A stretch of DNA of 64,000 bases, taken from Streptomyces buecherae. Its GTDB lineage: Bacteria; Actinomycetota; Actinomycetes; Streptomycetales; Streptomycetaceae. The first letter of the stretch is position 1; each line of letters begins with the position of its first letter. The notes beneath the pieces are model-generated. The model had not been told where the DNA came from. It saw nothing but the letters and a program-made list of their open reading frames with translations, and ran no database searches. Below, piece after piece: positions 52,900 to 61,909 of the stretch. Location: NCBI RefSeq assembly GCF_014295035.1, contig NZ_CP060404.1, forward strand, positions 5,992,501-6,056,500, read 5' to 3'. A program made the translations under genes and the position numbers.

Positions 52900-53775
52900 T
52901 CACCCATCCACCCCCTCCCGACACACATCCCGCACCTCGCCCAACGGCTGGAACCCGGCCGACGCGTACGTCGCCACCGCGCCGACGTTGGACGTCGGGG
53001 TGCTGACCAGTGCGCTGGAGGAGCCCAGCTCCCGCAGGGTGACCGCGGCGGCGAGGGTGATGGCCTTGCCGTAGCCGCGGCCTCGGTGTTCGTGGTGGAC
53101 GCCCATCGGCTCCAGCACTCCGGGCTTGCCCGGGCCCGCCGACCAGACCGTCACCGTTGCCACCGCCTCGCCGTAGGCGTCGTACGCGAGCAGGCAACGG
53201 GCGTCGGCGTACGGCAGGCCGGCGGCCATCGCGCGCCAGCGGTCGGGCGTGAACGTCGACCCGCCGAACGACGCCCGCTGTACGTCGGCCCGTTCCCGCG
53301 CCCGTTCCGGGCCGACCACCTCGATCCGTACGCCCGGGTCCTCCACCGGCTCCGTGAGGTCGCGGCGCAGTGGTGTCCACGGCTCGTCGGGGTGCCAGTC
53401 CGCGTCGAGCAGCAGGTCCTGGAGCACCGCGTCCATCGGGGCCTCGACGCACACCCGTTCCGCCGGCAGGACGCCGCGTTCCGGCGTGGACAGGTCCGTG
53501 ACCAACTGTCGCCCCAACTCCTCGTCGCCCCGTACGTCGGGCGCGGTCGTCATGCGCAACAGGGTGGGGCCGTCCAACAGGCCCACAGCGAGCAGCCGCC
53601 CGCCCCGTCGCCAGGTCCGTACGGCGGCGGCCGTGGCCTCGGCGCCGAACCGCCAGTACCAGCCCAGGTCCCCGGGGTGGAGTTGCATGGCCGCCCCGTC
53701 CTCCTGCCATTCCCGCAGCACGGCCACGGCCTCGCCCAGCCCGTCAACGTCCGGTGTGCCCAACTCGATCGCCAT
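52900..53775 (-). CDS. GNAT-family acetyltransferase
   Basis: A 291-residue protein with a C-terminal GNAT domain: LEPMGVHHEHRGRGYGKAIT holds the acetyl-CoA pyrophosphate loop (RGRGYG), followed by LVSTPTSNVGAVATYASAGF. The N-terminal 130 residues form a second, degenerate GNAT-like half. The start ATG 53775 has a weak ribosome site and is tentative. The stop abuts the last repeat of CRISPR array D. Confidence 0.88.
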   Translation of the reverse strand: MAIELGTPDVDGLGEAVAVLREWQEDGAAMQLHPGDLGWYWRFGAEATAAAVRTWRRGGRLLAVGLLDGPTLLRMTTAPDVRGDEELGRQLVTDLSTPERGVLPAERVCVEAPMDAVLQDLLLDADWHPDEPWTPLRRDLTEPVEDPGVRIEVVGPERARERADVQRASFGGSTFTPDRWRAMAAGLPYADARCLLAYDAYGEAVATVTVWSAGPGKPGVLEPMGVHHEHRGRGYGKAITLAAAVTLRELGSSSALVSTPTSNVGAVATYASAGFQPLGEVRDVCREGVDG

Positions 53776-53878
53776 GGCGTCGATCCCACACCACCGCGCC
53801 GAGCGCGCGCACCTGGATATCGGCCGGCGAGTCTCGGTGCCGGCGTCACCATGGAACCGGCCCGACTTCCAGCCCGTG

Positions 53879-55054
53879 TCAGGCGGCCCGCGACCGGCCG
53901 AACAGTCGCGATCCGAGCGGGAGTTGGGTGTCGAAGCCGGGGAGGATGAGGAACGTCGCGCTGGCGGTCGTGGTGGTGAAGGGCAGCAGCGCGTCGGAGG
54001 TGTCCATGTGGGTGAGGGTGGCGGTGAAGGTCCGGAGTTCGTTCTGGAAGCTGATGAACAGCAACCCGGGGGCGGGGTCGTCGATGCCGTACGAGCGGCG
54101 GAGCATGAGGCCGACCCCGACCGCGGTGGCGTGCGCCCGGCGCGCGTGGGCGTTGGCGGGGACGAGGTAGCGCCCGTCCGGCGTCTTGGCCCCGAGGCGC
54201 GGGCCCGAGGCGGCGCTGCCGCCGGAGAGTGGGACGCCGCTGGCCCGGCGCCGGCCGAAGACCGCCTCCTGCTCGGCCACGGACAGGGCGGCGAACCGTG
54301 GCAGGTCCAGTTCCATCCGGCGCAGCACGGCGAGGGTGCCGCCGGCGACCTCGGGGGGCCCGGCCAGCCACAGGTCGCGTCGCCGCTCGGCGGCCGTGTG
54401 CGGGCCGATGATGCCGTCGACGAAGCCGAGCGGGTTGCGGGGCGCGGTGCGGCCCTCGCCGACAAGCACGTTCGCACCGCGGCGCGCGGACTGGCGCCAG
54501 CGCTCGCGGACGCGGTCACCGGCCTGGTCGGCGAGCGCGGCGGCGACGACCGGGAGGAGCGTCGGGTCGCTGGCGCAGATCTGGAGCAGCAGGTCGCCGC
54601 CGTCCGCCCCGGGGGCGATCCGCTCGCGGGAGAAGCGCGGCAGGTCGGTCGCGCCGGGCAGCGAGGCGCCGGCCGCGCGCACCAGCCGGGGGCCCACGCC
54701 GACGGTCACGGTGAGGTCGCCCGGCTCCAGGCCGAGGAGTCGCGGGTCGGTTCCCGTGGTGAGCGTGCGGATGGCCCGGCCGAGGTCGGCCAGGAGCGGG
54801 CCCGGAGCCGCGCCGGTGTCGAGGTCGGCGACCACGGCGAGGAGGTGGGGTTGGGCGGGCTCGGGGAGCGTGATGCCGGCCTGGTGGCGGCCCGTCGCCG
54901 AGACCGGCGCCGGCGTGGCCGCCGAGGTGGGGGCGTGCCGGCCCGGCTGGGCGGAGTCCGCCGTGCAGCCCACGGTCAGGCCGGCGGCCACCAGGGCGCC
55001 GGTGGCGTCGAGGAACGTACGGCGGGACGGCTGGCGGTCGGCTCGGCGGCGCAT
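53879..55054 (-). CDS. DyP-type heme peroxidase, Tat-exported
   Basis: A 391-residue dye-decolorising peroxidase. The N-terminus has a twin-arginine motif (SRRTFLD, Arg11-Arg12) and ends its hydrophobic stretch with LTVGC, so it may also be a lipoprotein (Cys30). The distal GxxDG motif is LGFVDGI and the proximal heme His is in the ANAHARRAH segment. It uses H2O2 to oxidise dyes, phenols or deferrochelatase-type substrates. No EfeO/EfeU or encapsulin gene is adjacent. It is divergent from the beta-helix lipoprotein gene (89-base gap). Confidence 0.93.
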   Translation of the reverse strand: MRRRADRQPSRRTFLDATGALVAAGLTVGCTADSAQPGRHAPTSAATPAPVSATGRHQAGITLPEPAQPHLLAVVADLDTGAAPGPLLADLGRAIRTLTTGTDPRLLGLEPGDLTVTVGVGPRLVRAAGASLPGATDLPRFSRERIAPGADGGDLLLQICASDPTLLPVVAAALADQAGDRVRERWRQSARRGANVLVGEGRTAPRNPLGFVDGIIGPHTAAERRRDLWLAGPPEVAGGTLAVLRRMELDLPRFAALSVAEQEAVFGRRRASGVPLSGGSAASGPRLGAKTPDGRYLVPANAHARRAHATAVGVGLMLRRSYGIDDPAPGLLFISFQNELRTFTATLTHMDTSDALLPFTTTTASATFLILPGFDTQLPLGSRLFGRSRAA

Positions 55055-55143
55055 GGCGTGCACAGTGCCACACCCGGATCGCGCGCGCTGGTCAACCGGG
55101 CTTTTCCGGGGAGGAATTGGGGGCACCGTGCCAGACTGGGATC

Positions 55144-56496
55144 ATGCCTCGATTAGCTTTTCGCGTGTGGGCGGCGGTAGTGGGCACGCTGACGCTGGTG
55201 GCCGGCTGTGGCGGTGGCGGTGACGGTGGTGGCGGCGACTCGGGCGAGGGCCGACGCCCGGCCGGCGCGCACGTGACGATCCGCGTACCGGCCGACGCCC
55301 CGACGATCTCGGCCGCGGTCTCCCTGGCCCGCCCCGGCGACCTGGTGCTGGTCGCCCCCGGCGTCTACCACGAGTCGGTGCGGATCGACCGGCCGCGCGT
55401 CACCCTGCGCGGCGTCTCGCGGGACAAGGTCGTCATCGACGGGCGGTTGCGGCAACCCAACGGCGTCCTCGTCTCCGCGCCCGGCGTGGCCGTGCAGAAC
55501 CTGACCGTACGGAACAACACGCAGAACGGGGTCCTGATCACCGGCTCGGCGAAGGCCGCCGCCGGCCTGCCGGGTACGGGGGACGGCTACGACACCGGCG
55601 ACGAGCCCGTCACCTTCCTGAAGTCGTTCCTGGTCTCGCACGTGACCGCGACCCGCAACGGCCTGTACGGCATCTACGCGTTCTCCGCCCAGAACGGCGT
55701 CATCGCGCACAGCTACGCGTCGGGCGGCGCCGACTCGGGGATCTACGTCGGCCAGTGCAAGCCCTGCAACATCGTGGTGCGGGACAACGTCGCCGAACTC
55801 AACGCGGTGGGTTACGAGGGCACCAACGCCAGCGAGGACATGTACGTGGTCCGCAACCGCCTGGTCGGCAACCGGGTCGGGCTCACCACCAACTCCAACC
55901 ACCAGGAGAAGCTGCTCCCGCAGAAGGGTTCCGTCATCGCCGGCAACCTGATCGCCGCCAACCAGCAGGCGGCCACCCCCCAGCAGGCCGACGGCGGGTA
56001 TGGCATCGGGATCGGCATCGACGGCGGCAGCGACAACCAGGTCGTCCGCAACCGCGTCGCCGGCCACCGCAACGCCGGGCTGGTGCTCACCGCGACCGCC
56101 GACATCCCCACGCTCGCCAACCGGATCGCGGACAACACGTTCACCGACAACGCCGTCGATGTCGGCTGGACGTTCCCCACCGCGACCCCGCGCCGGGGCA
56201 ACTGCCTGCGCGGCAACGAGCTGCGCCGCACCGTGCCCGCCCGGCTCGCGACCACCGCGGCCTGCCCGGTGCCGGCCAGGACGTCCTCGCCGACCGGCAC
56301 GTGGAGGGCGCCGACCGCGCCCGGCGGCATCCCGTTCACCGAGGTCGCGGCGCCCGCACCGCAGCCGCAGTTCCCCGACGCGACCACGGCGGGCGCCACC
56401 ACCGTGCCGCCCGTCCCCGCCCTGCCGAAGACGGCGGACATCCCGCTGCCGCCGGTGTCCCTGCTCGCCGCCAACGCCCGGGTGCGACTGCCCTGA
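55144..56496 (+). CDS. Right-handed parallel beta-helix lipoprotein
   Basis: A 450-residue exported protein with a lipobox (LTLVAGC, Cys about 22). A NosD/pectin-lyase-like region of repeated beta-helix coils follows (ISAAVSLARPGDLVLVAPGVY ... VVIDG ... GVLITGSA ... GIYVGQCKPCNIVVRDN ... NRVAGHRNAGLVL). This family includes polysaccharide-modifying and copper-binding periplasmic proteins. No catalytic residues could be assigned. The last 90 residues are Pro/Ala-rich. ATG 55144 was chosen. It converges on the next gene with an 8-base gap. Confidence 0.9.
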   Translation: MPRLAFRVWAAVVGTLTLVAGCGGGGDGGGGDSGEGRRPAGAHVTIRVPADAPTISAAVSLARPGDLVLVAPGVYHESVRIDRPRVTLRGVSRDKVVIDGRLRQPNGVLVSAPGVAVQNLTVRNNTQNGVLITGSAKAAAGLPGTGDGYDTGDEPVTFLKSFLVSHVTATRNGLYGIYAFSAQNGVIAHSYASGGADSGIYVGQCKPCNIVVRDNVAELNAVGYEGTNASEDMYVVRNRLVGNRVGLTTNSNHQEKLLPQKGSVIAGNLIAANQQAATPQQADGGYGIGIGIDGGSDNQVVRNRVAGHRNAGLVLTATADIPTLANRIADNTFTDNAVDVGWTFPTATPRRGNCLRGNELRRTVPARLATTAACPVPARTSSPTGTWRAPTAPGGIPFTEVAAPAPQPQFPDATTAGATTVPPVPALPKTADIPLPPVSLLAANARVRLP

Positions 56497-56503
56497 CCGG
56501 CGG

Positions 56504-57352
56504 TTACCGGGTCGGGGCGGCCGTGGGCAGGGGCTTGACGGGCACGTACGGGTGGGTGTCGAAGTCGATGACGACCGGCTCCGGTTGCGACTCCACGGTG
56601 ACCCGGACCCGGTGCGGGGTGCCGTCGGAGTCGATCCAGTAGCGCACGTTGCCCGCCGTGCCGGAGCGGTCGGGGGACGACGGCCCGGTCATGACGTCCA
56701 CCCGTTCCCCGTTCACCCGCTCCCGCCCCCACCAGGCGGCCCCGTTCTGCGCCAGCAGTTCGGCGTTGTCGGGGCGGTCGCCGCCGAGGCCCAGCGCGAT
56801 GGACAGGGCGGTGTCCAGCGCGCTGCCGGACGCCAGCGGCGGGCGGTCGTGCCAGCCCGAGCGGGGCGGCGACGCGGGGGCGTGCGCCGGGGCGTCCGCC
56901 ATCGGGTGGACGCGCACCGAGGTGGGCGTCCACTGGATCAGCCCGTCACTGGACTCGTTGCGCCCGGTGCCGTGCACGACGCCGTAACCGACCTTGCGCC
57001 GGTAGTCGACGGCCCCGGTGACGGTCAGCTCGCCGGCGGCGCCCGGCACGGTGATCGTCACCGCGCGGCCCCGCGCCTCGTAGTTGCGGAACCGGGCCAT
57101 CGCCAGCCGGCTCGCCTCCTCCGACGTCAGCGCGCGCGGGCCGTCGCCGCCGGAGTCGTCGTCGGCGAGCAGGAGAACGGCCACCGCGACCAGTGCGGCC
57201 ACCCCCACCACCGCGACGCCGATGACGATCCAGGGCCGGCGCGACCACGGCCACCGACGCCGGCCGGCCGGACGCCCCGGAGAGACCCTGCGGGGGCGCG
57301 CGCTCCGCACGCGGTTCGACGCTGACACTTGCCCATTCACCCTTTCGATCAC
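56504..57352 (-). CDS. Single-pass membrane protein, unknown function
   Basis: A 282-residue protein with a basic cytoplasmic N-terminus (about 1-40), one transmembrane helix (WIVIGVAVVGVAALVAVAVLL) and an extracytoplasmic domain rich in beta-strand (VTITVPGAAGELTVTGAVDYRRKVGYGVVHG ... VRYWIDSDGTPHRVRVTV). The domain layout recalls LppX/LolA-type lipid-binding or LppX-like proteins but is not a clear match. Its upstream region contains three 29-bp tandem repeats. Confidence 0.8.
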   Translation of the reverse strand: MIERVNGQVSASNRVRSARPRRVSPGRPAGRRRWPWSRRPWIVIGVAVVGVAALVAVAVLLLADDDSGGDGPRALTSEEASRLAMARFRNYEARGRAVTITVPGAAGELTVTGAVDYRRKVGYGVVHGTGRNESSDGLIQWTPTSVRVHPMADAPAHAPASPPRSGWHDRPPLASGSALDTALSIALGLGGDRPDNAELLAQNGAAWWGRERVNGERVDVMTGPSSPDRSGTAGNVRYWIDSDGTPHRVRVTVESQPEPVVIDFDTHPYVPVKPLPTAAPTR

Positions 57353-57404
57353 CCCACCGCCCTACCTCCGCGAGCACGCGGCGGGACGCGACGGTCAGGT
57401 GGCT

Positions 57405-57491
57405 GACGACATCGAGGCCGACCCTCGTGGACCGACGACATCGAGGCCGACCCTCGTGGGCCGACGACAACGAGGCCGGTCCTCGTGGGCC
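57405..57491. repeat. Three tandem 29-bp repeats with internal dyad
   Basis: Head-to-tail units at 57405, 57434 and 57463, consensus GACGACATCGAGGCCGACCC then TCGTGGRCC. Each contains a CGAGG...CCTCG inverted repeat. They lie between two minus-strand genes, just upstream of the gene at 57352. There are no spacers, so this is not a CRISPR array. Confidence 0.9.
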
Positions 57492-57561
57492 GGCCGGGAC
57501 GTGAACCGCCCGCCCGCGCCTTTCGGATCGCGGACGGGCGGATCACTGATGCGTGGTGCGC

Positions 57562-60195
57562 TCAGTGCTGTCGGGTGCGCCGGTGCCGGGTCACGTACGC
57601 GATGACCAGGCCCGAGCCCACCAGCAGGCCGACGAGGCCGACCAGTTCCGGCACGCTGGACGCGCCGGTGTCGGCGAGCGAACCGCCGCCGCCGTCCTGG
57701 GCGCCGCCACCGCCACCGCTACCTCCGCCGCCCGGTCCGCCGCCGCCGTTCGGGCCCGGGTCGTTGCCGGGTGGCACGGGCGCGGGTGGCTTGGTGTCGG
57801 TGGGCGGAGTCGGGGTCGAGGTCGGGGGCGATGTCGGAGTCGAGGTGGGCTCCGGGGTCGGCGTGGGCGTCGGGGTCGGAGTGGGATCGGTCGGAGTGGG
57901 GGTCGGAGTCGGGGTCGGGGGCGGCGTGTCCTTCGGGATGTACACGCCGGCGTCGATCGTGTGGTCGACCCCGCCCGGCTTGTCCGGCGCCGTGACCGGC
58001 GCGTCGCCGGTGCACAACGGCCCGGTCTTCGGCGGGGTGACATTGGAGTCGTGCTTGCGGTTGGCCCCGGCGCGCGGGAGCGTGAACCTCAGCTCGTCGG
58101 CCGAGGGCTGCTCGGGCACCTCGCTGGTGTCCGCGGTGCACACGTCGAACCGCACCGTGTACTTGGCGCCCCGCGTGAGTTCGTACTCGGCCCCGACACC
58201 GCCGAAGTAGTACTCGCCGGCGTCGTTGGTCGTGGTCGTGGCGACCTGCTTGCCGTCCGCGTCCAGCAGGCTGACCGTCGCCCCCGGCAGCAGTACGTGC
58301 CCCGGGTCCTGGATGCCGTTGTGATCGCCGTCGAACCACACGACGTTGCCGATCTGGATCGGTGCGTTCGCCGCCGCGTACGCGATGTCACCGAGCCCGC
58401 CGGCCTTGCCGAAGCCGCCCTGCCTCCCGCTGACGAACTCGTACCCGTTGGCGTTCGGGGCGTTGCCCGGGCCTTGACCGGTCGTGATGTCGAAGTACCC
58501 GGTTCCGGAGGTCGCGACGTCGACGACCGGGTCGAACTCGGTGCTGGCCACCCACTGTTGCTGCGGGATGTAGGCCACCGAGCCCAGCGCCGTCTCCTGG
58601 TGGGCGGTGGTGTAGAAGTCGCCCGGGAAGTACTCGACCACGCCGGCCGCCTGACCGCCGCTGTTGGCGGCGGTGGCGTGGTTGGGGCAGCTTCCGGTGC
58701 CCTCCCACTGGTACTCACCGGTGGGCGTGGCGCAGACCATGGTGATGTCGCCACCGGACATGCCGTTCTCCGGCGTGTCGTCCCCCGGTCGGGGGTCGAG
58801 GCCGCCCCAGCCGAGTACGTCCATGAACCGGTCGCGGAAGCCCAGGATCATCGAGCCGTCACGGGCGAAGGCCATCGACGACAGCTCGGGCTGCGGGTCG
58901 ATGAACACGTTGCCCTGCTTGCGGTCGTCCCAGGTGCCCAGGCTGGTGTTCCACGGGTTCCAGTGGGTGCCCTTGTCGTCGCCCGCGCCGAAGACACTGC
59001 CGCGTACGGCCGTGAGCGGGTGGCTCAGCACCGTGGAGAACCGCTTGCCGTCGTACGTGGCGACGACCGCCTTCAGGTCGGCGCGCTTCTGTGTGCTCTC
59101 CGCGCTGCACACGCCGCCGACGTACAACGTGTTGTTGTGCGTCTGGAGACCGAACGGCCGCCAGTCGTCGGCGCTCGCGCACCCGGGGTCCGGGATCGGG
59201 ACCGTCGCCTTGGGCTTGTCGGCCGTCTCACCCGTCGCGTCGAAGCTCACCAGGCTGCGGGTGCGCAGGTTCACCGCGTACAGCGTCGAGCCGTCCTCCG
59301 ACAGGGCCAGGCCGCCGATGCTCTCCTTGCCCGGCGCCTCGGTGAACCCGGGGTCCTTGATCATGTTGGCGCTGTCGTGCCGCGTCACCGCGGCGTCCGG
59401 TACCTCGGCGAAGAACTTCGGCGCGCCCGAGCCGTCGGCCGGCACCGTGTAGATCGCGCCGCCGCCCTTCGGCCCGTACGCGGCGTAGCGTCGCGCGAAG
59501 GCGCTCTGGAACAGCCGGCTCTTGTCCGTGTCGTACGCCAACCCGAACGTCGTGCCCACCTGGTCCTGCGTGGCCAGGGTGGTCGGGCAGGCCACGTTGG
59601 TGGGGCACGTGCCCCGGGACTTCGTCCCGAACGCCACCAACGCCCGGGTGTCCTTCCCGTTGGGCCCGTTGTGGACCGGCACGAAGTACCGTGAGTCCGG
59701 GAGCGCGTAGTCCGCCGGGTTCCACACCCCCGTCACCACCGAGGCGTCCTTGCCGCCCGACACGTTCACGAACGACGTGAAGCTGTCGAAGTGGTTCTCC
59801 GCCGTCGACGCGGGCGCCGCCCGCAGGTACTTGCTGTACGGGGCCGGAACGGTGACGTCGACGCGGTACCGACCGCCCTCCAGCTCCGTCGACCCCTCCA
59901 CCACGACCTTCCCCGTGGCATCCGTGACGCCGTTGACGACGTGCCCGTCGCGGTCGGTGACCTGCACCTTCATGCCCCGCTGCGGCACGTCCATCGTCGC
60001 GTTGACCACGCCGGTGCCGAAGAAGTCGCGCAGCACCTGGACCGTGAGCGTGCCGTCGTCGGCCGAAGCGGCGGCGGGCCCCGTCGTCGCTCCCACGGCG
60101 CCGCCGGCCAGGAGGAGAACGGACAGACCGATGCGCGCCGATGGCTCTCTGAGCCTTCGGGCTAACCGGCGTGAGTCTCTGCCGACTCGGTTCAT
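57562..60195 (-). CDS. Cell-wall-anchored surface protein with SdrD B-like domain (LADTG)
   Basis: An 877-residue exported protein. The signal peptide is about 1-44. A large beta-rich region (about 120-600) contains GLAYDTDKSRLFQSAFARRY and further propeller-like strands. A SdrD B-like domain (NVVWFDGDHNGIQDPGHVLL ... DAGEYYFGGV) follows near 640-690, then a Pro/Thr stalk (PTPTPTPTPT) and a C-terminal sorting signal LADTG (about 840), a hydrophobic helix and a basic tail. LAxTG signals are sortase E substrates in streptomycetes. ATG 60195 is used; GTG 60210 is an alternative. Confidence 0.92.
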   Translation of the reverse strand: MNRVGRDSRRLARRLREPSARIGLSVLLLAGGAVGATTGPAAASADDGTLTVQVLRDFFGTGVVNATMDVPQRGMKVQVTDRDGHVVNGVTDATGKVVVEGSTELEGGRYRVDVTVPAPYSKYLRAAPASTAENHFDSFTSFVNVSGGKDASVVTGVWNPADYALPDSRYFVPVHNGPNGKDTRALVAFGTKSRGTCPTNVACPTTLATQDQVGTTFGLAYDTDKSRLFQSAFARRYAAYGPKGGGAIYTVPADGSGAPKFFAEVPDAAVTRHDSANMIKDPGFTEAPGKESIGGLALSEDGSTLYAVNLRTRSLVSFDATGETADKPKATVPIPDPGCASADDWRPFGLQTHNNTLYVGGVCSAESTQKRADLKAVVATYDGKRFSTVLSHPLTAVRGSVFGAGDDKGTHWNPWNTSLGTWDDRKQGNVFIDPQPELSSMAFARDGSMILGFRDRFMDVLGWGGLDPRPGDDTPENGMSGGDITMVCATPTGEYQWEGTGSCPNHATAANSGGQAAGVVEYFPGDFYTTAHQETALGSVAYIPQQQWVASTEFDPVVDVATSGTGYFDITTGQGPGNAPNANGYEFVSGRQGGFGKAGGLGDIAYAAANAPIQIGNVVWFDGDHNGIQDPGHVLLPGATVSLLDADGKQVATTTTNDAGEYYFGGVGAEYELTRGAKYTVRFDVCTADTSEVPEQPSADELRFTLPRAGANRKHDSNVTPPKTGPLCTGDAPVTAPDKPGGVDHTIDAGVYIPKDTPPPTPTPTPTPTDPTPTPTPTPTPEPTSTPTSPPTSTPTPPTDTKPPAPVPPGNDPGPNGGGGPGGGGSGGGGGAQDGGGGSLADTGASSVPELVGLVGLLVGSGLVIAYVTRHRRTRQH

Positions 60196-61164
60196 GGCAT
60201 CACACTCCACACTTCTCTTGTCACTTCTCTTGACGTGACACTTCTGTCGTGAAAACGAAGCGCCCGCTTCTCGCTACGCATCCACTTCATGACCTCAGGC
60301 GCGGACGCCGGCCGCGAACATCAGGGCAGAAAAAAGGGCCCACTGACGTTGCGTGGACCGCTTTGTGATGACTGTCCGGGTGTATTGCGGACGGGATGTC
60401 AGCGTGGCAGACCCGGAAAAGCAAAACGCGCGTTCACGACCCCGGGCCGACCCGTCCTGGGTTGAGTCTTCCTGCAGCTCAGCCACGGTGCCCCCACCCC
60501 GCCCCCACCCTCACTGACCGCCATCGCGAGCAGCGCGCGACAGCTTATCCCCGGTTTACTGCCGCCACCAGCGAAACTCCTCTTTTCCGTCGGCCTCTTC
60601 GACGCTCTTGTGGGGGCGGAGAATGCCGCCCGGAAGAATGTGCGACGGTGCGGTGATGGCCGAATGTGAACCGGTCGGTCCGCGCCGCCCGACAGGCGCA
60701 CTGAAAGCCCGCGCGCCACGCGAACACGGGCCCGGAGCCGTCTCCCCCGGAGGTTCGGCGACCGGCCGGCCAGCGGTTTTCCGCGTTACCCGCTCGACCG
60801 CGGGCGATGGATCGCCCGCGGGGTGGGCCTGTCGCGGCCGGCTGGTGGTGCCGCCATCCCGTACACGGACTTGCTGATTGTCGTGCGACGGCCGCCAACT
60901 TACCTCGTACCACCGGGCGTTGTGGCCGACTTTCGGACACGCTGTGCGGTGTGCATGCACGTTTCTTCAGTCGGGGCGATCGTTTCCGGGGGCGGTTGGG
61001 CGTGACGGCCCACACCGGAGGAGTGAGTGGTGAGGCGAGGCGCAGTCGAGGCAACATCCAGGGCGGCCACCGCCGACGTTGATCGGATCTCGTCCGGTCG
61101 ACCAGGTTCGGTACGGCGGTGAGCGTCGGCCGTGGCGTTCTGGCCCGCCGTCCAGGGGGTCGCG
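60196..61164. other. Gene-free region upstream of the surface protein
   Basis: About 970 bases with no convincing gene. The part next to the surface-protein start is AT-richer, with a repeated CACTTCTCTTG (60209-60232). The remaining frames look random. A strong palindrome lies at 60798-60821. It probably holds the promoter of the surface-protein gene. Confidence 0.6.
60798..60821. other. 24-bp near-perfect palindrome
   Basis: Eleven-base arms (60798-60808 with 60811-60821) around GG. With almost no loop, it is more likely a protein-binding site or recombination remnant than a terminator, but either is possible. Confidence 0.6.
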
Positions 61165-61842
61165 TCAGCCCGCGATCAGGCGCAGTGCCCGCTCCGTGTC
61201 GGCGAGGTTCGGCAGCGTCTGCGTCGCGCCCGCCGCTGCCAGGTCGGCCGCGCTCGTGCGGCCGGTCGCTACGCCGATGACTCGTACGCCGTGGGCGAGT
61301 CCGCCGCGTACGTCGGCCGGGGTGTCCCCGAGGAGGACCGCGTGCTCGGCCGGGGTGTCGGAGCGCCGCAAGGCGACGCGTACCAGGCCCGGTCGTTCGT
61401 CGGCGTCCTCACCGAACGACCCGATGTCCAGGTCCAGTTCGCGCTGCAGGTCGAACGCCGACAGTTTCACCTCGGCGGCCGTGCGGATGTTGCCGGTCAC
61501 GACCGTCTGCCGAACCCCCGGGCGCTGGGCCAGGGCGTTGAGGAGCTGGCGGGCGCCGGGCAGGGCCTGGCCGCGTACGCGCAGTTCGGCCGCGTGTCGT
61601 ACGTGCGCCGCGCCCAAGGCGTGCGCGAACCTCTCGAACAACTCCCGGCTGTCACGCACTCCATGGAGCCGGGCTGTCTCGCGGAGGATGACGGGCTCGG
61701 TCAGTCCCTCGATGCTTGCCCGCTCGCGCAGTTCGACGCCTGTGACCTCGTGGAACGCGGTGGCCCACAGTTCGCGCCCCATGCCACGCGTGTCCACGAG
61801 AGTGTGGTCGATGTCCCAGAGCACCAGCAGTCCTGCGGGCAT
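61165..61842 (-). CDS. HAD-family phosphatase (phosphoglycolate phosphatase-like)
   Basis: A 225-residue HAD hydrolase with complete motifs: DIDHTLVDT (motif I), VTGNIR (II), a Lys/Arg region, and LLGDTPADV (IV), and a helical cap between I and II. It is divergent from the XRE gene at 61910 across 67 bases, mirroring the flavoprotein/XRE pair at 45 kb. That layout makes it the likely enzyme controlled by the cassette-2 regulator. Confidence 0.92.
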   Translation of the reverse strand: MPAGLLVLWDIDHTLVDTRGMGRELWATAFHEVTGVELRERASIEGLTEPVILRETARLHGVRDSRELFERFAHALGAAHVRHAAELRVRGQALPGARQLLNALAQRPGVRQTVVTGNIRTAAEVKLSAFDLQRELDLDIGSFGEDADERPGLVRVALRRSDTPAEHAVLLGDTPADVRGGLAHGVRVIGVATGRTSAADLAAAGATQTLPNLADTERALRLIAG

Positions 61843-61870
61843 CGCCGCGTCACCGCCACGTCGTCGCGTC

Positions 61871-61887
61871 GGAGTACCGTTTTGGTG
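61871..61887. promoter_or_regulatory. Shared GGAGTACCGTTT motif before cassette-2 XRE
   Basis: GGAGTACCGTTT at 61871-61882, identical to 45732-45743, followed by TGGTG. It lies in the divergent HAD/XRE promoter. The left half of the dyad is conserved but the right half is weaker here. Confidence 0.5.
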
Positions 61888-61909
61888 TCGAGTCAGAACG
61901 GAGCTCAGT

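Noticed and set aside
53879..55054. Encapsulin cargo system for the DyP peroxidase
   Set aside because: No encapsulin shell gene is adjacent and the protein has an export signal, which argues against cytoplasmic encapsulation.
57405..57491. 29-bp repeats considered as a CRISPR array
   Set aside because: Units are directly adjacent with no spacers and a sequence unrelated to the four arrays.
60556..60960. A 134-codon minus-strand frame (starting MHAHRTACPK) in the gap upstream of the surface-protein gene
   Set aside because: No ribosome site, no domain-like composition, overlaps other equally weak frames and a palindrome.
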